64,000 nucleotides of DNA, taken from positions 219,366,162-219,430,161 of the forward strand of contig VDFB02373365.1 of the NCBI GenBank assembly GCA_007258455.2, written 5' to 3'. This document shows, in pieces, positions 24,264 to 34,833 of this stretch. This stretch comes from Sequoia sempervirens. Its lineage: Eukaryota; Streptophyta; Pinopsida; Cupressales; Cupressaceae. The notes under the pieces were generated by a model. It was not told where the DNA came from and did not search any database. It was given only the letters and a program-made list of their open reading frames with translations. Made by a program: the position numbers and the translations under genes. The first letter of the stretch is position 1. Every line of letters begins with the position of its first letter.

Positions 24264-24569
24264 ATGACAAGGCCTACAACAAGAGGGAGAAATAAGGTTT
24301 TCAAACCTATGAAATATCTAGATAACGTTGATGTAATAATTGAGGATATTACTCCTAATGATGATATAAACAAGGTTAAGGAAGAAATTTCATTAGTAAA
24401 GGAGGATGTGCAACACTTGATAGGAGATATCCGTCACCTAAAAAGAGATGTATCACACATATAGAGCATGTTAAGTGCTTATATGAAAGGATCATGAAGG
24501 GATTTCTTGAGAAACCAAGGTGAATCATATAGGTTATCTAATCTTGATCCAAATAAGAAATGCTCACAT
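24264..24569 (+). pseudogene. gag N-terminus of the old gypsy (part 1)
   Basis: ATG at 24264 opens MTRPTTRGRNKVFKPM followed by an acidic, probably coiled-coil stretch (EEISLVKEDVQHLIGDIRHL, then a stop at 24462). The sequence then reads SYRLSNLDPNKKCS and is cut at the CACAT target site (24565-24569) of the next element. The gag core resumes at 29664, after the second CACAT. The Thr-Arg-rich start with a helical segment is usual for chromovirus gag. Assignment rests on the continuation after the insertion. Confidence 0.65.
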
Positions 24570-25917
24570 TGGTGCAAGGGCACCAAGTTTGTCTTGTAAA
24601 TAAGGTCAAGTTTGGTTTTAGGTCAAGATTTTGGTTTGTTGAGTCTTATTTGAGTCTAATAAGGTCATAATAGACCATTTACAATGTAGTTGGAGTCATT
24701 TTAATTCATATGGTCATATTTTGCAATTTTGTCGAAATTTGCCATGTAAAAGTGCAAAAATGCTCAAAGTTGGAATACCAACAGTCATAAGTTCAAAAGT
24801 TGGTTGGAGTTAGTTAAGTCAGTTTTATTTTGATGTAAGAAGTTTAAAAAGGCCTCTCACAAGTCGATGCAAGTGGGAAAATTGTATATGAAGACTAAAC
24901 AATAAGAATTCCTTATTTTCCATTTAAATTTATGTGTTTTTCAATCAATTTTGTTGCTACAGAGAATTTGCATGGCCTATACAGGCTGATGGTGCCTCCA
25001 AAATTACTTGAATTGTTGCATGAGTGTTCTAGCTATCAGTTGGACTTGATTTGAGGCATTCCCATTGAGGTTACAAAGTTTTATTGAGTTTTTTCTGTAG
25101 GCGGTCTGTAATACCTTGTTTGAGGGTTTGAAGGCATTACAAATAGATTAAACACCCATTCCACCATTAGAATTACTTGTATCTTGGTGGAATGGATGCT
25201 TAGGGTAGGTTTTAGATGTTCATGGTGTTTTTGTTGAGTAGGGAGTTGGATTTTGTAATATTTGATTGATGCCCTAGCAGACTACAGTCAAGTATAAGCC
25301 AAAATTGATGGCTAAAGGATGGAAATTTGATGTAAAGGTGATGGTAGTGAGTGGATGATGATTTAGTGAGCATGTACAAACTTATTGTGGAGTGTTTGAA
25401 GAGTTGGTTGTGTGAATTCATCCTTGGAATGCCTATTTTCAATAAACCCATTGAAGACCTAGCCTTAACAAACCTAAATGAGCGTTTGTCATTTTGATGT
25501 CTTTGCGGGTGTTTCTTTTGTTGAAAATTGTGGATTTTGAGTGTTTGCAGCTTGGTAAATATCTTTCAATAGAGATTTTGGGTTGGCATGGTGTTTAAGT
25601 TGTTCTTTCTTTATAAATTAGGGCTAATTGGGGTTCTATTCAGTGTACCAGTCATTTTTAGGGAAGGAAGGTTTGAAACAAGTACATGAGATTTTGAGAT
25701 ATGTTAAAGAATGTCCAAATGGGTATCTAGAATGTTATTTGGTTTGTGGGTTTGATGAATATTTTGGGAAATATGCCTAGTTTTCTCTATTTGGATGGCT
25801 ATAAGACAAATTGAATGAATTGTGAGTTGATCATTGAGTTAGGTTTTGAAGGGTGGAAATTTGTTTGAATCACTTTGAATTGTGTTTGTTTGAAGTTTTC
25901 CTCCCTGCTCTGGATCA
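24570..25917 (+). repeat. 5' LTR of the gag-protease element
   Basis: 1,348 bp, aligning with 28314-29658 throughout. TATAAATT at 25612-25619 is a candidate TATA box, changed to TGTAAATT in the other copy. Confidence 0.9.
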
Positions 25918-25919
25918 AG

Positions 25920-25931
25920 TGGTATCAAAGC
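25920..25931 (+). promoter_or_regulatory. primer-binding site (tRNA-iMet type)
   Basis: TGGTATCAAAGC, one mismatch from the TGGTATCAGAGC that pairs with plant initiator tRNA-Met, two bases after the 5' LTR. Confidence 0.85.
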
Positions 25932-26002
25932 ATAGGTATTAAGTCTTTTGGAAGGAGAATTTGAAAATTGGAGAAGGAAAAGTGGGAAGTTGAAAAAACA
26001 AA

Positions 26003-27110
26003 ATGCCTCCTAAAGGTAATGAAATACTTACAAGAGAGATAAAGATGTTGAAAGAGTCACAAGAAACAATATTAACCAGGTTTGTAGCAATGGAGACAAA
26101 GAAAAGAAGATGAAAGGCCACTGGAAAGGAAAGTGACTGAGAAGAAGAGGAAGAGGGTGAGGATGAAAACCCTCCAAGTGGAAGAGTCCAAGATGATGGA
26201 TGGGATCCTGATGAAAGAAGGATGATAAATATGCTCAAGGCTATAAAAGGAGATGCTTCTGACGTGAAAATAGATGTGTCAATATATAATGGCAAGTTGG
26301 ATGCTAAAGAAGTCTTAGACTAGATAGATGCACTAGATAATTTTTTTTGAATTCAAGGAGGTTGTTGATGATCAGAAGGTGAAGTTTTCTAAGACTAAGT
26401 TGAAAGGTCCTACATTGACATGGTGGAATTATATTCAAGAGGAAAGAGTGAAGAAAGGAAAGAAAAAAAAATAGTTCTTGGGATAAGATGGTGTCAAAGT
26501 TGAAAGCACAATTTTTTCCAAGTGATCATGCAATTCAGACATTTAAGAAGCTGTAGAGTTTAAAAAAAAAGACAAGGATGTTATGACATACAGTGAACAG
26601 TTTCACAAGTTGAGTATAAGGTTTGGTCATATTGAAGATGAGAATGAAAATATTGCAAGGTATGTGTAGGTTGAGGTATCAAATTCAAGATGAGTTGAGT
26701 TTGGATACACCAAGAAAAAACAAAGAATGTTTTCAATTGGCTGCTAGGAAAGAGGAGAAACTAAAAAGAAGAGAAGAAAGACAATGAAGAGCTAGAGGCA
26801 ACATGAGGCAAAGGCAACACCAATAGAGGAAGAGGATCAAGGTAGTCATTTGAAGAACAAGAAGACACAAGCAAAAATAAAGATCAAGTGGTTGATCAAA
26901 GAGGTGGACTTAGAGGTTTCAGAGGGAGGTTTGGTGGTGGTAGAAGTTCAAGTTCATTTTTAGGTAGATGTTATCATTGTAATCAGTTTGGGAATCTAGC
27001 ATTTAAGTGTCCTGAGAAGCAAGGGTCTACTTCAGGTGGTGGTGATAAGAGAGTCCAATTGGTGCAAGAGGATGATTGTGAAAGCATTCATCCTCCTAAT
27101 TAGCTTGTTG
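26003..27110 (+). pseudogene. gag with damaged zinc knuckle
   Basis: The start MPPKGNEILTREIKMLKESQ is followed by an acidic segment, then the gag core: VSIYNGKLDAKEVLD, VKFSKTKLKGPTLTWWNYIQ, AQFFPSDHAIQTFKKLQ, MTYSEQFHKLSIRFGHIE, YQIQDELSLDTPRK. A Gly/Arg-rich region precedes the zinc knuckle CYHCNQFGNLAFKC (26969-27010), whose zinc-binding His is Asn. Stops (TGA, TAG) and a few frame changes are present. The core reads closely with that of the 57874-63970 chromovirus. Confidence 0.85.
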
Positions 27111-27118
27111 CTATATAA

Positions 27119-27480
27119 GTGGAAGAGTCATTGATGGTGAGGAGACAACTACTAAAAGCATCCAAGGAGAAGGAGGTGACTCAAAGGAGAACATTGTTCA
27201 AGACCACATGCAAATGGAAAGTTAAGGTATGCAAAATTGTAGTAGATTTAGGGAGCACCAATAACATGGTATCAAATGAAATGGTAGATAAACTAAAATT
27301 GGAGAAGATTCCTCATGAAACACCATATAAAGTATCTTGGGTGAATGACAATCAATAAATTTTGGTTAGTGAACAAGATTTTGTTGAGTTCAATATTGGT
27401 GGATATAAGGATCAGATTCTTTGTGATATTTTTCCCATGGATTATTGTCATTTATTGTTTGCAAGACCATAGCAATTTGA
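27119..27480 (+). pseudogene. retroelement aspartic protease
   Basis: CKIVVDLGSTNNMVSNEMVDKL shows the protease motif with Leu in the middle of the D-S/G-G triad. After a stop, FVEFNIGGYKDQILCDIFPM and DYCHLLFARP follow, the conserved C-terminal part of chromovirus proteases (compare DEVLCDIIPMDACHMLLGRP at about 60110). It lies directly downstream of gag, as usual. Confidence 0.85.
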
Positions 27481-27483
27481 TCT

Positions 27484-27966
27484 ATGCATGTCATTTATGA
27501 TGGAAGAGATAATACTTACACTATTGAAAAGGAAAGAAATACCTTTTCTTTAATGCCATTGCAGGAAGATGTGAAGGAGAAAACAAAGACAACAAAGGTG
27601 ATCATGTTTGGTAAGGAGTTTGTGAAGCTAGAGGAAGAAAAGAATGGAGGGTTTGGAGCTACAAAAAAGGGTGTTAGGACAGTAAGTTTGAAGGATGATT
27701 CAGTGTTAGAAAGAAAATATTGTGATTTGGTGACAAAGGTAGAGATAGAGAAGGTCAAGCATGAATTGGTTGAGGAAGTGGAAGATTGGCATGATAAGAT
27801 TATGGTAGGAACAATACTTTGTTTTGTGGTTTCAAAAGAAGGTAGTAGGAAGTCAATTTTTTTTAATACAGTGTTGTGTTACAAGTCTAATGATACAATG
27901 ATACTAGGGGCAAAGAACTTGAGGGCAATGATGAAGGAAGAAGATGGAATGAAACAATGTGTTTAG
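27484..27966 (+). pseudogene. 160-codon frame after the protease, function unknown
   Basis: An open frame encoding a charged, Lys/Glu-rich protein. Its start (YDGRDNTYTIEKERNTFSLM) corresponds to the segment between protease and RT in related elements (compare HDGHANTYSLKRMG near 60200). The remainder (KTKTTKVIMFGKEFVKLEEE and onward) is the linker before RT, and coding-like sequence continues weakly to about 28200. The expected RT never appears; the frame runs into the 3' LTR region. Internal deletion of pol is the simplest reading. Confidence 0.6.
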
Positions 27967-28313
27967 CAAGGACAAGTGGGTGAATTCAAGTATGCAGCAA
28001 GAGAGAAGGAGAGGAAAATTAAAGATAAAGTTGGAAAAGGTAAGTTTTCAGATATGAAGGTCAATTTAGCATCAGCTTCAAGTGAGAGGAAGATATGAGG
28101 ACATTCATCAGGTCAATTTACAAAAGTGGAACAACGCTTAGGTGGTAAGCAGTTCAAGGGAACAAAGAATTATTCAAATCTGTAGTACCTGATACAGTGG
28201 AAAGGATTACTTGATGCAAGAGCATTTGATTATCAAGGAGATGATGTGAAGAAGCATGTTTTGATGCAACTCGGTCCTCAAGGGACTTGAGGTATTTTTT
28301 TAGGCCAGGTATA

Positions 28314-29658
28314 TGGTGTAGGGGCACCAAGTTCATCTTGTAAATAAGTCAATTTTGGTTTTAGGTCAAGATTTTAGTGTGTTGAGTCTTATTTGAGTCT
28401 AATAAGGTCATAATAGACCATTTACAATGAAATTGGAGTCATTTTAGTTCATATGGTCATATTTTGCAATCTTGTCAAAAGTTGTCATGTAAAAGTGCAA
28501 AAATGCTCAAAGTTGGAATATCAACAGTCATAAGTTCAAAATTTGGTTGGAATCAATTGAGTTGGTTGTCTTTTGATGCAAGAAGTTTAAAAAGGCCTCT
28601 AACAAGTCAAGGCAAGGGGGGAGATTGCATGTGAAGACTAAACAATAAGAATTCCTTGTTTTCCATTAATTTTTTTTCTTTCAATCAATTTTGTTGTTAT
28701 AGAGAATTTGAATGACCTGTACGATCTGATGGTGACTCCAAACCGATTTGAATTGTTGCATGAGTGTTCTATCTATTAGTTGGAATTGATTTGAGGCATT
28801 CCCATTGAGGTTGAAGAGTTTTCTCAACTCTTTTATATAGGCAGGTCTGTAATACCCTATTTGAGGGTTTGAAGGCATAAAAAATGGATTAAACACCCAT
28901 TCCACCATTAAAATTACTTTTAGCTTGGTGGAATGGGTGCTTAGGGTAGGTTTTAGATGTTCGTGGTGTTTTGTTGAGCAAGGAGTTGGGTTTTGTAATA
29001 TTTGATTGATGCCCTAACAGACTACAGTCAAGTTTAAGCCAAAATTGGTAGCTAAATGATGAAACTTTGATGTAAAGTTGATGGTAGTGAGTGGATGATG
29101 ATTTAGTAAGCATGTGAAGACATATTGTGGAGTGTTTGAAGAGTTGGTTGTGTGAGTTCGGTCTTGGAACACCTATTTTCAATAAACCTGTTGAAGACCT
29201 AGCCTTAACAAACCTATAGGAGGGTTTGGCATTTTGATATCTTTGTGGGTGTTTCCTTTGTCAAAAATTGTGGATTTTGAGTTTTTGCATCCTGGTAAAG
29301 GTCTATCCATAGATATTTAGAGTTGGCAGGGTGTTTAAGTTGGTGCTGCTTTGTAAATTAGGGCTAATTAGGGCTTTGTTCAATGTACCGGTCATTTTTA
29401 GGGAAGGAAGTTTTGAAACAAGTACATGAGATTTTGAGGTATGCTAGAGAATGTCCAAATGGGTATTTGGAATGCTATTTGGTTTGTGGGTTTGATGAGT
29501 ATTTTGGGAGATATGCCCAATTTTCTCTATTTGGATGGTTAAAAGACAAATTGAAGGAATTGTGAGTTGATCATTGAGTTAGGGTTTTGAAGGGTGGAAA
29601 TTTGTTTGAATCACTTTGAATTATGTTTGTGTGAAGTTTTACTCCCTTCCATGCATCA
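28314..29658 (+). repeat. 3' LTR of the gag-protease element
   Basis: 1,345 bp, partner of 24570-25917; followed by the second CACAT. No clear polypurine tract precedes it. Confidence 0.9.
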
Positions 29659-29663
29659 CACAT

Positions 29664-30069
29664 GGATCTAGAAAATTTATACCAAAGGTGGATATGTGCA
29701 AGTTTAATGGCAAGGATCCACTAACTTGGAAAAATCAAATGGAGATTATTTTGATGTGTATCAAATACCAAATGGATAAAAGGTGACAATGGCTTACCTA
29801 TATACAAACCTAGGTCAATTAATTTGGTATTGATGGATATGTACTCGACAAAAAAAGGGGTCTTACTATCTCATGGTTAGATTTTATAGAGGAAATATAG
29901 TCACAATATAGAAATAGTGTGATAAAAAGCTTCAACAAACATGATCAACCAAGGATCACATTCATCAATTACAAAATCTATCTTTGAGAGTAGATACGAT
30001 TATAGATGGTAACTTAAATGACTTATTTTTTTTCAGTCTCAAGGATCACATTCAACATAAGGTAACCAT
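29664..30069 (+). pseudogene. gag core of the old gypsy (part 2)
   Basis: Resumes after the CACAT duplication: FIPKVDMCKFNGKDPLTWKN, then in a neighbouring frame FDVYQIPNGQK and MAYLYTNLGQLIWY, later NDLFFFSLKDHIQHKV. This is a retrotransposon gag core with stops and at least two frame changes. It is cut at 30069 by the next LTR element and continues at 33889. Confidence 0.75.
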
Positions 30070-30583
30070 TGTTAGAGTGAATAATTTATCTATTCACTAT
30101 AGCTTAAGTGTACTTAGGTTGATGAGATTAGACAACATCATGTCTAACTAAATGTGCAACCTTTTAGGCCTCTAGAGGCTATCTAATTGTTTGGTAAACC
30201 TCATGCACATATCTTCTGAGGTTGGAAGACTTTTCATCTCACCTTAAAGACCTTCAATTTTGTATTCATTCAACATTTGTCACCAAGGTTGATGACTTGG
30301 TAAAATAGGTTGTTGGTTTACACATTCCAAGTGATCCAAAGGTTGACATCTATAGGACACAGTTTGTCTACTTATCTATGCCACATCATGGAGTACTTGT
30401 GAATCCACATGATAGGTGGATTGCCTCTTCCTTTCCTATATATCCAAGGTCTATTGTACTTTTTAAGTGACTCTTTTATCATTCTCTTTGGAAATGGAAA
30501 ATTAGGGTGATAATTGTGTGCAAGTGTGTTTTTGTGGAAGCACAAGGTTTTTTCTATTATGATCTTGTTTGGGAATCCTAATA
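30070..30583 (+). repeat. 5' LTR of the copia-type element
   Basis: 514 bp, aligning with 33380-33888. The terminal CA has become TA. Confidence 0.9.
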
Positions 30584-30595
30584 TGGTATCAGAGC
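30584..30595 (+). promoter_or_regulatory. primer-binding site (tRNA-iMet)
   Basis: TGGTATCAGAGC immediately after the 5' LTR, a perfect plant initiator tRNA-Met primer site. Confidence 0.92.
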
Positions 30596-30712
30596 AATGC
30601 AACAAAACCCTTCCTAAAATCTTGCATCAAGTCTAGTTTAGAGTTCCATGCAATTTGATTTGCATGTAAAAATCATCTATGTTTGGGTGTAACTATTTGT
30701 GGATACGGCATA

Positions 30713-31078
30713 CGGCAAATTTATCGCTAACAATTCACTGGCGAAAAATTCACCGCCAACAATTCACCATGGGAAAATTCACCGTCAAGTAAAATTCACA
30801 GCCAACAATTAACCGCAGCGGAAAATTAACCACATTAATATATATTAAAAAAATCAAAATTTTCAAAATATATATTAAAAAATGTTAATACGGTTAAGGC
30901 AGTGAATTGTTGATGGTGAATTTTACTTGGCGGTGAATTTTTCATGGTGGTGAGGTGAATTGCTGACGATGAATTTTACTTGGCGGTGAATTTTTCATGA
31001 CGATGAATTTTCCCGCGATGAATTGTTGACGTGAATTTTCCAACGAGGAATTACTTGGGATAAATTTTCCTAGAGCCG
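30713..31078. mobile_element. foldback element with GTGAATTTT subrepeats, copy 1
   Basis: The left arm has repeated AAATTCACCG-like words, the right arm the complementary GTGAATTTT words (several TTGGCGGTGAATTTTTCATG-type units), around an AT-rich centre near 30835-30885. Ends are imperfect inverted repeats beginning CGGC and containing AAATTTATC. A second, shorter copy is at 49379-49613. No coding capacity. Confidence 0.7.
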
Positions 31079-33370
31079 TGGATATGTGTTGGGTGCATGC
31101 AATCTTTAATTTACTGATATATTTGTAAAAAAAAAAAAAACTTTTAGCAAAGGGCCAATCTACCCTCTGCTAATCTATCATTTTGGTAGAAAATTTGTAA
31201 TCTCTAGATATTTTTGCAGGATAACATTGTGGTTTTGCAGTATTATCTTCGGCACGCACCAAAAGAAGAAAAGAGATGATGTCTCAGATTTGCATGTGGT
31301 GGGCGAATGGGAGTTAGGATCGGCCCCCGAATAGCCCTGGCGTGCTAATAGAAGGCGGTAAAGCGAAGATTGTTTTCTTCACAAAATATCAGCACCTACA
31401 CACTATCCTAGATCTGTACAGTGGAGTTGGAGGACTTAATCTTTTTTGAAGAGGCAGTAACCTCTGCCCCGCACACCCTCCTCTTCTAGGTCTCATCATC
31501 CACTACACCTGAACAGTCAATCTGATTTATCTGGGGTTTCCTCATTTGAAGTTTTTGGGAAGAACCAAGAATATTCATGGCCCCTAATCATCACCAACAA
31601 CACCCTTCATCACGCCAGTTCCTCCATGCAAGCTGCTCCTCCAGCTCAATACTTGGGCAATTTTACCTTCTTGAAGTAGCCTGCAAACTACTCTATCGAC
31701 TTGCATATTCAACAAACTTTATGAAGGTGTCTAGTGACAAGAGTTCAATGCTTCTTTAGCCAGGAATTTCAAATCGTCTTGTTTATCTGTTGCAAGGATT
31801 TTTTCAAAAACAAGGAGATATCAGTGTGTGGATGGAGAATAAGAATTCATAGCTTGAGTGTTAAGATCAACCACGCAGCACATTTGGCATGAAATCTGCC
31901 AGTTAAGGAGTAGCCCATCAACATTTTCATTGACCTGAGGAATCGTAAAAGCGCAAGAGTAATGGAAGACTATGACAGTTAATAGTTACTGATCAACTCA
32001 AGCTCTTCCGCCAGGGGACGGCTCCATCAGCACAAACATCTACCACAACTCTAACTTCTCCCAATACGTTTTTGCACCTTTTTCCCTTTTGAATTGGTCA
32101 TCGACTCCACTTGGCATTTTTTTTTTAACATTTGTTTGACATTTGTAAAAGCAAATTTTTCTTATAAACATTTATTGCTAAAAACTTTCCAAATTGTTCT
32201 ATATATTAGTGGTTTATAAAATTGATAATAATTTTGTAAAGAGGGAGGAGAATTTTGCAAAGCAGGGTCATTTTTTTGTTTTGTCATAATTGGTAAAGGG
32301 GGGCTTTTTTTGTTTTACGATAAATTGCAAATTAGGAGGGCATTTTCATTTTAGGATTTTGTCATTTTATTGAGGTTTCAAAGTCATAATTAATCTATGT
32401 CTTCATTATTCACCTCATGACATAAATGACATAAACTTGTAAGGACTCAAAATAGAAAATTATAAGTTTATAAATGCACTCATATAAAGTGTCACAAAAA
32501 ATGAATGTGTTCCTTAGGGAGGGAATTTTGTACTTACCTAAATTATAAAGTGTAATAGGGGGTTGTATAGAGCCTTGATTTGTCATCGCAATAATGATTC
32601 CTCATGATTCTCGCTAATGCATGTGTTGTCTTAATTTTCTATCACAACAATAGATCCTTGTGATTCTCGTCTCATGCATGTGTGTCTTGATGCACACCCT
32701 TTTTCAATTTCTTTTACATCTTTTGGACCAAAATCTAGGTATAAATTCCTTGCACACTTTTGTGCATGATTTTAGTTTGTCTGCTTATTTATCTTAGCAT
32801 TAAGGGGAATTATGACAGTGTTATGCTAATGCTTCTTTCAGTGGAGCAGTAGAGGAACCTTCTATATTTATCTCTCGAATGGGGGATTATTTTAGTGGAT
32901 CATATTTTATGAGATTCTAGTACTTATCTAGAGCAACATGATGCACATTTTATTAGTGTACACGTCACTTGTGCATTTATTGATGTACTCCAGAATCATA
33001 GTACTATCTTTATTTTCAACTTCATAGGCATCTATGTATTCATGGTTGAGTAGTGTTTTGTATCTCTTCTCTTGATCTACATTTATTGGAGGTATGTTGA
33101 TTCTAGCAAACACCAATTCATCTTGGTAGAGTTTACAAGTTCAACATGCTTTAGGATTTCTTCATCATTGTGTTCCTATCATCGTGGGACATCTTTTTAG
33201 GAGGTCTTATCCTTCTCTTATCTATCTTTAAGAGGATATTTTTTTTCCCATTGGGTTTTCCATCTTTGTCTATTTACGAGAGATTGCATTGTAAATTGGT
33301 ACCTCACTAGGTTGTGTAGCCGAGACCCATTTCTATCTATTGCCCTTTTGTGATCTCCCCAAGTATCACT
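31079..33370 (+). other. interior of the copia-type element, no known domain
   Basis: No retroviral domain in any frame. 31230-32050 is richer in G/C than its surroundings and has short open frames (for example an ATG at 31577, 60 codons, Ser/His/Gln-rich) that I do not recognise; a captured host fragment is possible. From 32100 to 32800 it is AT-rich and non-coding. The last 150 bases (TGTGTAGCCGAGACC, CTCCCCAAGTATCACTTAAG) are the usual 3' end of plant copia elements. Confidence 0.5.
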
Positions 33371-33379
33371 TAAGGGGGG
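33371..33379 (+). promoter_or_regulatory. polypurine tract
   Basis: TAAGGGGGG directly before the TG of the 3' LTR, the standard copia plus-strand primer. Confidence 0.9.
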
Positions 33380-33888
33380 TGTTAGAGTGAATAATCTATC
33401 TATTCACTATAGCTTAAGTGTACATAGGTTGATGACGTTAAACAACATCTTGTCTAACTAAATGTGTAACCTTTTAGGCCTCTAGAGGTTACCTAGTTGT
33501 TTGGTAAACCTCATGTGCATAAATTTTGAGGTTGGAAGACTTTTCATCTCACCTCAAAGGTCACTTTTTTCATCATTCAACACTTCTCACCAAGGTTGAG
33601 GACTTGGTCAACTATATTATTGGTTTGCACATTCCAAGTGATCCAATGGTTGACACCTATAGGAAACTTGTGTTACTTATCTGTGTCATTTAATGGGGCA
33701 CTTGTCAATCTGCATGATAGGTGGTTTTCCTCTTCCTTGCCTATATATGTGAGGTCTCTTATACTTTGTAAATAACTCTTTTATCAATATTTTTGATAAT
33801 GGAAAATTAGGTTGATCATTGGGTGTAAGTGTGGTTTTGTGGAAGCACAAGGTTTTTTCTATGATGATCTTGTTTGGGAATCCTAACA
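33380..33888 (+). repeat. 3' LTR of the copia-type element
   Basis: 509 bp, TGTTAG to CTAACA, partner of 30070-30583. Confidence 0.9.
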
Positions 33889-34833
33889 ATCATGTTTATT
33901 ATGTAGCTCTATATTTGAGTATTTTCACTTACATGCAAGACAAAGAAGAAGTGTTTAATTCCTAGAATGAAAGGGATCAATGGTATAAGAGATAAAGGAT
34001 TGTTAGAAATTATCTTCCTCAACCTATGAGATTAACAACACAAAAAATTGAGGAGAAAAAAGAAAAAATGTTATATTTCAATTGTGATAGAAAATATAGT
34101 TGAGGACATAAATAAAATGAGAAAAAAAATTCTATATCGAAGGTCCTTGTGAGGAAGAAGAGGAGAGATCTATATTAAAGGATGACAAGGAGTCAAGTGA
34201 GAAAAAAAAGTTCCCCAACCTGTGATTTATTGTCATGCACTCTCAAGATTTAGCAACTCACAAACACACTAGGTGATGGGTTTCTTGAAGAAGGAGAGAG
34301 TAAGAATATTGATAGACTTAGGAAGCACTTATAATTTCATCAACAAAAATTTGTTCACTCATTTAAATTACTTTATATATCTAGCTCTATAATTTTATGT
34401 CTTGATGATGAAGGTAAATTTGGTTGTTCAAGGAAATTTTGTAGCACTAAATTATCCATGGGAGGTTATCATCTTGATTAGCCAAAATTTTACAGATCTA
34501 CATAAGTGAAACAAATATTGTTTTGGAAGTTCAATGGATTGCTACCTTAGGAACAATTGAGATGAAATTCCAAGAACTAATCATGAGGTTCCACTCAGAA
34601 GGAAAGATAATGGAGATAAGAGGGTTTCATGTTAAGTCCCCATAGATGGAAAGCTCTCATCAAATGCAATTTTTTTTTAAGAAATTATTTGATGGATTTT
34701 TTTCCCAATTATTATCATTAGAATCCTATCAACCAAATGCTCCTACCCATCCAAATTTACAAGAAATTATAGATCACCAATTAGTGGGTTTTTGAGATAT
34801 ACATAAAGGATTACTTCCTAAACTGCAAATTTT
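33889..34833 (+). pseudogene. gag C-terminus, zinc knuckle and protease of the old gypsy (part 3)
   Basis: After the insertion gag resumes; at about 34070-34120 a zinc knuckle reads YFNCDRKYS, a stop, then GHK, the C-x2-C...GH-x-C form typical of Del/Tekay-like gypsy with the first Cys now Tyr. Protease follows: GFLKKERVRILIDLGSTYNF, with Leu in the triad as in the gag-protease element, then QWIATLGTIEMKFQELIMRF and GKIMEIRGFHVKSP. The segment ends DIHKGLL(L)PKLQ, where the RT region should begin, and is cut by an LTR-like block at 34834. Confidence 0.75.

Larger units (their letters stand above)
24570..29658 (+). mobile_element. 5.1 kb gypsy element with gag and protease only
   Basis: LTRs at 24570-25917 and 28314-29658 both start TGGTG and end in CA; the target duplication CACAT flanks it perfectly (24565-24569, 29659-29663). 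A tRNA-iMet-type primer-binding site follows the 5' LTR. The internal 2.4 kb holds gag, zinc knuckle, protease and a further unassigned coding stretch, but no RT, RNase H or integrase, so it is non-autonomous or internally deleted. Wording of gag and protease is close to the chromovirus at 57874-63970. Confidence 0.9.
30070..33888 (+). mobile_element. 3.8 kb copia-type LTR element without coding domains
   Basis: LTRs 30070-30583 and 33380-33888 start TGTTAGAG; the 3' copy ends CTAACA. Target sites are ACCAT and ATCAT. A perfect tRNA-iMet primer-binding site and a perfect polypurine tract are present, so it was reverse-transcribed, yet the 2.8 kb interior has no gag or pol. A foldback element sits near its 5' side. 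This is the large non-autonomous (LARD-like) architecture, or a copia element whose coding part was replaced. Confidence 0.85.

Noticed and set aside
31577..31759. 60-codon Ser/His-rich frame starting MAPNHHQQHPSS
   Set aside because: Short, with no recognisable domain and no second copy; listed only as part of the element interior.
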